A stretch of DNA of 64,000 bases from the NCBI GenBank assembly GCA_964509295.1, contig CAZDWS010000005.1, positions 124,001-188,000 of the forward strand, written 5' to 3'. Shown in pieces: positions 62,020 to 64,000 of this stretch. The stretch comes from JBGSQR01 sp964509295. Lineage in GTDB: Bacteria > Desulfobacterota > Desulfuromonadia > Geobacterales > Pseudopelobacteraceae. The position numbers were made by a program, and so were the translations under genes. The notes below the pieces were generated by a model. That model was not told the DNA's origin and did not search any database. It saw only the letters and a list, made by a program, of their open reading frames with translations. The stretch's first letter is position 1. Every line of letters starts with the position of its first letter.

Positions 62020-63398
62020 AGTGCGCCTCCCAGCAGTTTCACCAACGCCTCGCCCTGCTGCCAGATATTTCCGGCACCCAGCGTTATCACAATATCGCCT
62101 TCTTTTACTATTCCAACCAGGTGTTCCGGAATCAACTCCCGATCCCCGATATAGGTCACATCTTTTTGACCGTGGCGCAGGACTTCACTGGCAAGACGCT
62201 CTGAAGTTGCACCTTCAATCGGCTGTTCACCGGCGGCGTATACATCTGTCAAAATCAGTACATCAGCATCATAGAAAGCTGTCACAAACTCATCGAACAG
62301 CTCATGTGTACGCGTAAACCGGTGCGGCTGAAAAGCGGCAACAATCCTCCGTTCCGGCCACCCCTGACGAGCGGCGGACAGAGTAGCCCTGATTTCCACC
62401 GGATGATGACCATAATCATCCACAACCATAACACCTTGCGGCTCACCTTTGACCGTAAACCGGCGTCCCACGCCGCTGAATCCCGAAAAACCTTCCTGAA
62501 TGGCGCTGAACGGCACATCCAGCTCCAGAGCCACGGCGATACAGGCCATGGCATTCAGTACATTGTGCGGCCCGGGCATGGGAAAGGAGACCTCTCCAAG
62601 ACGATATCCTTTATAGTGAGCAATAAACGAGGTATTGAAACCGTCATGACGGACGTGCGTAGCCCGGATATCGGCCTGAGAGGAGAGGCCGTAAGTCATA
62701 TAACGTTTTCGCACCCGAGGCAGAATTTCGCGGATATTCTTGTCATCCAGACATAATACAGCCATACCGTAAAAGGGTACCTTGTTGATGAACTCCACAA
62801 AGGTGTCCTTGATCTCTTCAATTCCGCCCAGATAATGATCCAGATGATCGGCATCAATGTTTGTCACAACAGCAATTGTCGGTGACAGTACCAGAAATGA
62901 GCCATCCGACTCATCGGCCTCTGCCACCAGAAACTTGCCCTGTCCGAGTCTGGCATTGGTGCCGATGGCATTCAACTTACCGCCGATAACAATGGTCGGA
63001 TCGATTCCGGCATGTCCAAGAATACAGGCTGCCATGGATGTGGTTGTTGTCTTGCCATGGGTGCCGGCTATGGCAATACCGAACTTCATGCGCATCAATT
63101 CCGCCAGCATCTCGGCCCTTGGAATTACCGGAACATGCATCCTTTTGGCTTCAATCACCTCGGGATTATCGTCATGCACTGCCGACGAAATCACCACAAC
63201 ATCTGAATTCTTTACATTTTCAGCCTTATGACCAATCTGTATTTCACCACCAATTGAGGCCAGCCGGTCCGTCGTATCAGACTGCCTCAAATCAGACCCG
63301 GATACTTTATAGCCCAGGTTCAGCAACACCTCGGCGATACCACTCATACCGATGCCGCCGATACCGACAAAATGTATTTTTTCAATTTTTCCGTACAT
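62016..63398 (-). CDS. murC: UDP-N-acetylmuramate-L-alanine ligase MurC
   Basis: MurC adds L-Ala to UDP-MurNAc. The 460-residue Mur ligase has the N-terminal IHFVGIGGIGMSGIAEVL (UDP-binding), the P-loop GTHGKTTTTSM, EADESDGSFL, VTNIDADHLDHY, and the C-terminal domain with VDDYGHHPVEI and FQPHRFTR. It is downstream of murG with a 56-base gap, and its stop overlaps the proposed murB start. Confidence 0.98.
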   Translation of the reverse strand: MYGKIEKIHFVGIGGIGMSGIAEVLLNLGYKVSGSDLRQSDTTDRLASIGGEIQIGHKAENVKNSDVVVISSAVHDDNPEVIEAKRMHVPVIPRAEMLAELMRMKFGIAIAGTHGKTTTTSMAACILGHAGIDPTIVIGGKLNAIGTNARLGQGKFLVAEADESDGSFLVLSPTIAVVTNIDADHLDHYLGGIEEIKDTFVEFINKVPFYGMAVLCLDDKNIREILPRVRKRYMTYGLSSQADIRATHVRHDGFNTSFIAHYKGYRLGEVSFPMPGPHNVLNAMACIAVALELDVPFSAIQEGFSGFSGVGRRFTVKGEPQGVMVVDDYGHHPVEIRATLSAARQGWPERRIVAAFQPHRFTRTHELFDEFVTAFYDADVLILTDVYAAGEQPIEGATSERLASEVLRHGQKDVTYIGDRELIPEHLVGIVKEGDIVITLGAGNIWQQGEALVKLLGGAL

Positions 63399-63454
63399 AT
63401 TGCTCCCTCTGGTCGCAGGTTGAGGCTAAGGTTGAGACTTTCTTAACCTCAGCA

Positions 63455-64000
63455 TTAACATGCCTTTCCCTTCATTTCATCCACAATGATCCTGGCCGCA
63501 TCCAGCCGCGCCATACTAAAAGCCAACTCGCCTGTTTTCTTCAGAGATTGATCGTCCGCCGTAATTTCAATGATCTTTTCAGCCAGACTCACTCCATTAA
63601 GCTGCTGTTCCAAGAGCATGAAGCCGGCCCCGTGACTCACAAGAACCTGGGCATTAAGTCGCTGATGGTCATCAACGGCATATGGAAACGGAATAAACAG
63701 AGCCGCTTTTCCGCAAGCGGTCAGTTCGGCAATTGTCGTTGCCCCCGCCCGGCAGATAATCAGGTCAGCCTTGCCGTAAGCCGTAGCCATATCATCGATA
63801 AAAGCCCTCACATCGGCATCAACACCACTTTCCCGGTACCCCCTGATCACCTCTTCCAACTCTTTTGTGCCGGCTTGATGGGTAATGCTTACCCGTCTTT
63901 CCATTGTTTTCAGTATTGGCAAAGCTTCAACCATGGCCATGTTGAGAGCATGGGCTCCCTGGCTGCCGCCAAAAATAAGCAGGTTTAACTGGTTGCCAGA
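63455..64000 (-). CDS. murG: UDP-GlcNAc transferase MurG (N-terminus beyond window)
   Basis: MurG converts lipid I to lipid II at the inner membrane. Only the C-terminal ~181 codons are in the window; the frame continues past the right edge. An ATG at 63940 is internal because the family motif FGGSQGAHALN precedes it at 63941-64000. Further motifs are DDMATAYGKADLIICRAGATTIAEL, ALFIPFPYAVDDHQ and the terminal region with LDAARIIVDEM. First gene (in this window) of the murG-murC-murB-ddl-ftsQAZ run. Confidence 0.95.
   Translation of the reverse strand, partial: SGNQLNLLIFGGSQGAHALNMAMVEALPILKTMERRVSITHQAGTKELEEVIRGYRESGVDADVRAFIDDMATAYGKADLIICRAGATTIAELTACGKAALFIPFPYAVDDHQRLNAQVLVSHGAGFMLLEQQLNGVSLAEKIIEITADDQSLKKTGELAFSMARLDAARIIVDEMKGKAC

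Noticed and set aside
63455..63940. A 161-residue protein starting at ATG 63940.
   Set aside because: The frame continues to the window edge and the MurG motif FGGSQGA lies upstream of that ATG, so it is an internal Met of a truncated murG.
1..64000. CRISPR array, tRNA, rRNA, insertion sequence or prophage.
   Set aside because: Gaps between genes are short, no regularly spaced direct repeats, tRNA-like cloverleaf or transposase/integrase gene was seen. A dedicated scan (tRNAscan, CRISPR finder) would be needed to exclude small ones fully.

Overview
The window looks like ordinary chromosome from a Desulfuromonadia/Geobacterales-type bacterium (Geobacter, Trichlorobacter or a relative). This is inferred from remembered gene content and order, not from a search. 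The pointers are pilT next to recA, a def-fmt-DUF116 operon, hisZ-purA, several HDOD proteins, methylmalonyl-CoA mutase and epimerase genes, and a murG-murC-murB-ddl-ftsQ-ftsA-ftsZ cluster. Genus and species cannot be fixed from the sequence alone.

Layout. 1-6600: a truncated pilT, recA, an LtaS/MdoB-type membrane sulfatase-fold protein, cinA and larC. 6600-8400: a small accessory island between larC and larB. It holds remnants of a type I restriction-modification locus (hsdM tail, hsdS head, hsdR tail) around an intact class III-like fic gene, plus a vapBC-type pair. 8455-12260: larB, a LysR regulator and leuCD. 12260-19060: a JAMM-DinG helicase fusion, a small unknown gene, a TonB receptor with a YfiR-like partner, and mtnA. 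19060-27870: glnE, DUF116-fmt-def, a small unknown gene, an HDOD protein and a secreted TPR protein. 27980-32260: a very large GH13-type protein overlapping an orphan ferredoxin/NuoB-like protein. 32400-42150: hisZ-purA, a secreted FlgO-like protein, a porin, methylmalonyl-CoA epimerase and mutase, and a CCG-type Fe-S protein. 42200-50450: a long inverted repeat, trmFO, topA, dprA, a LysM protein, cpoB/ybgF and trhP. 50530-56690: dnaB, a degenerate PilB-like pseudo-ATPase, a second pilT and two tandem HDOD genes. 56745-64000: ftsZ, ftsA, ftsQ, ddl, murB, murC and a truncated murG, all on the minus strand.

How the genes work together. The right end is a division and cell-wall operon. LarB and LarC make and load the nickel-pincer cofactor; larE and larA are not here. 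The mutase and epimerase belong to propionate/methylmalonyl-CoA metabolism. The two PilT motors and the PilB-like protein point to type IV pilus biology.

I did not find a complete, obviously new defence or metabolic system. The observations I would follow first are the Walker-A-less PilB-like protein with an intact-looking MshEN domain beside pilT, the JAMM-DinG fusion, the eroded hsd locus that kept its fic gene, the GH13/Fe-S gene pair, and the 29-bp perfect inverted repeat. No CRISPR array, insertion sequence, tRNA or rRNA gene was seen.
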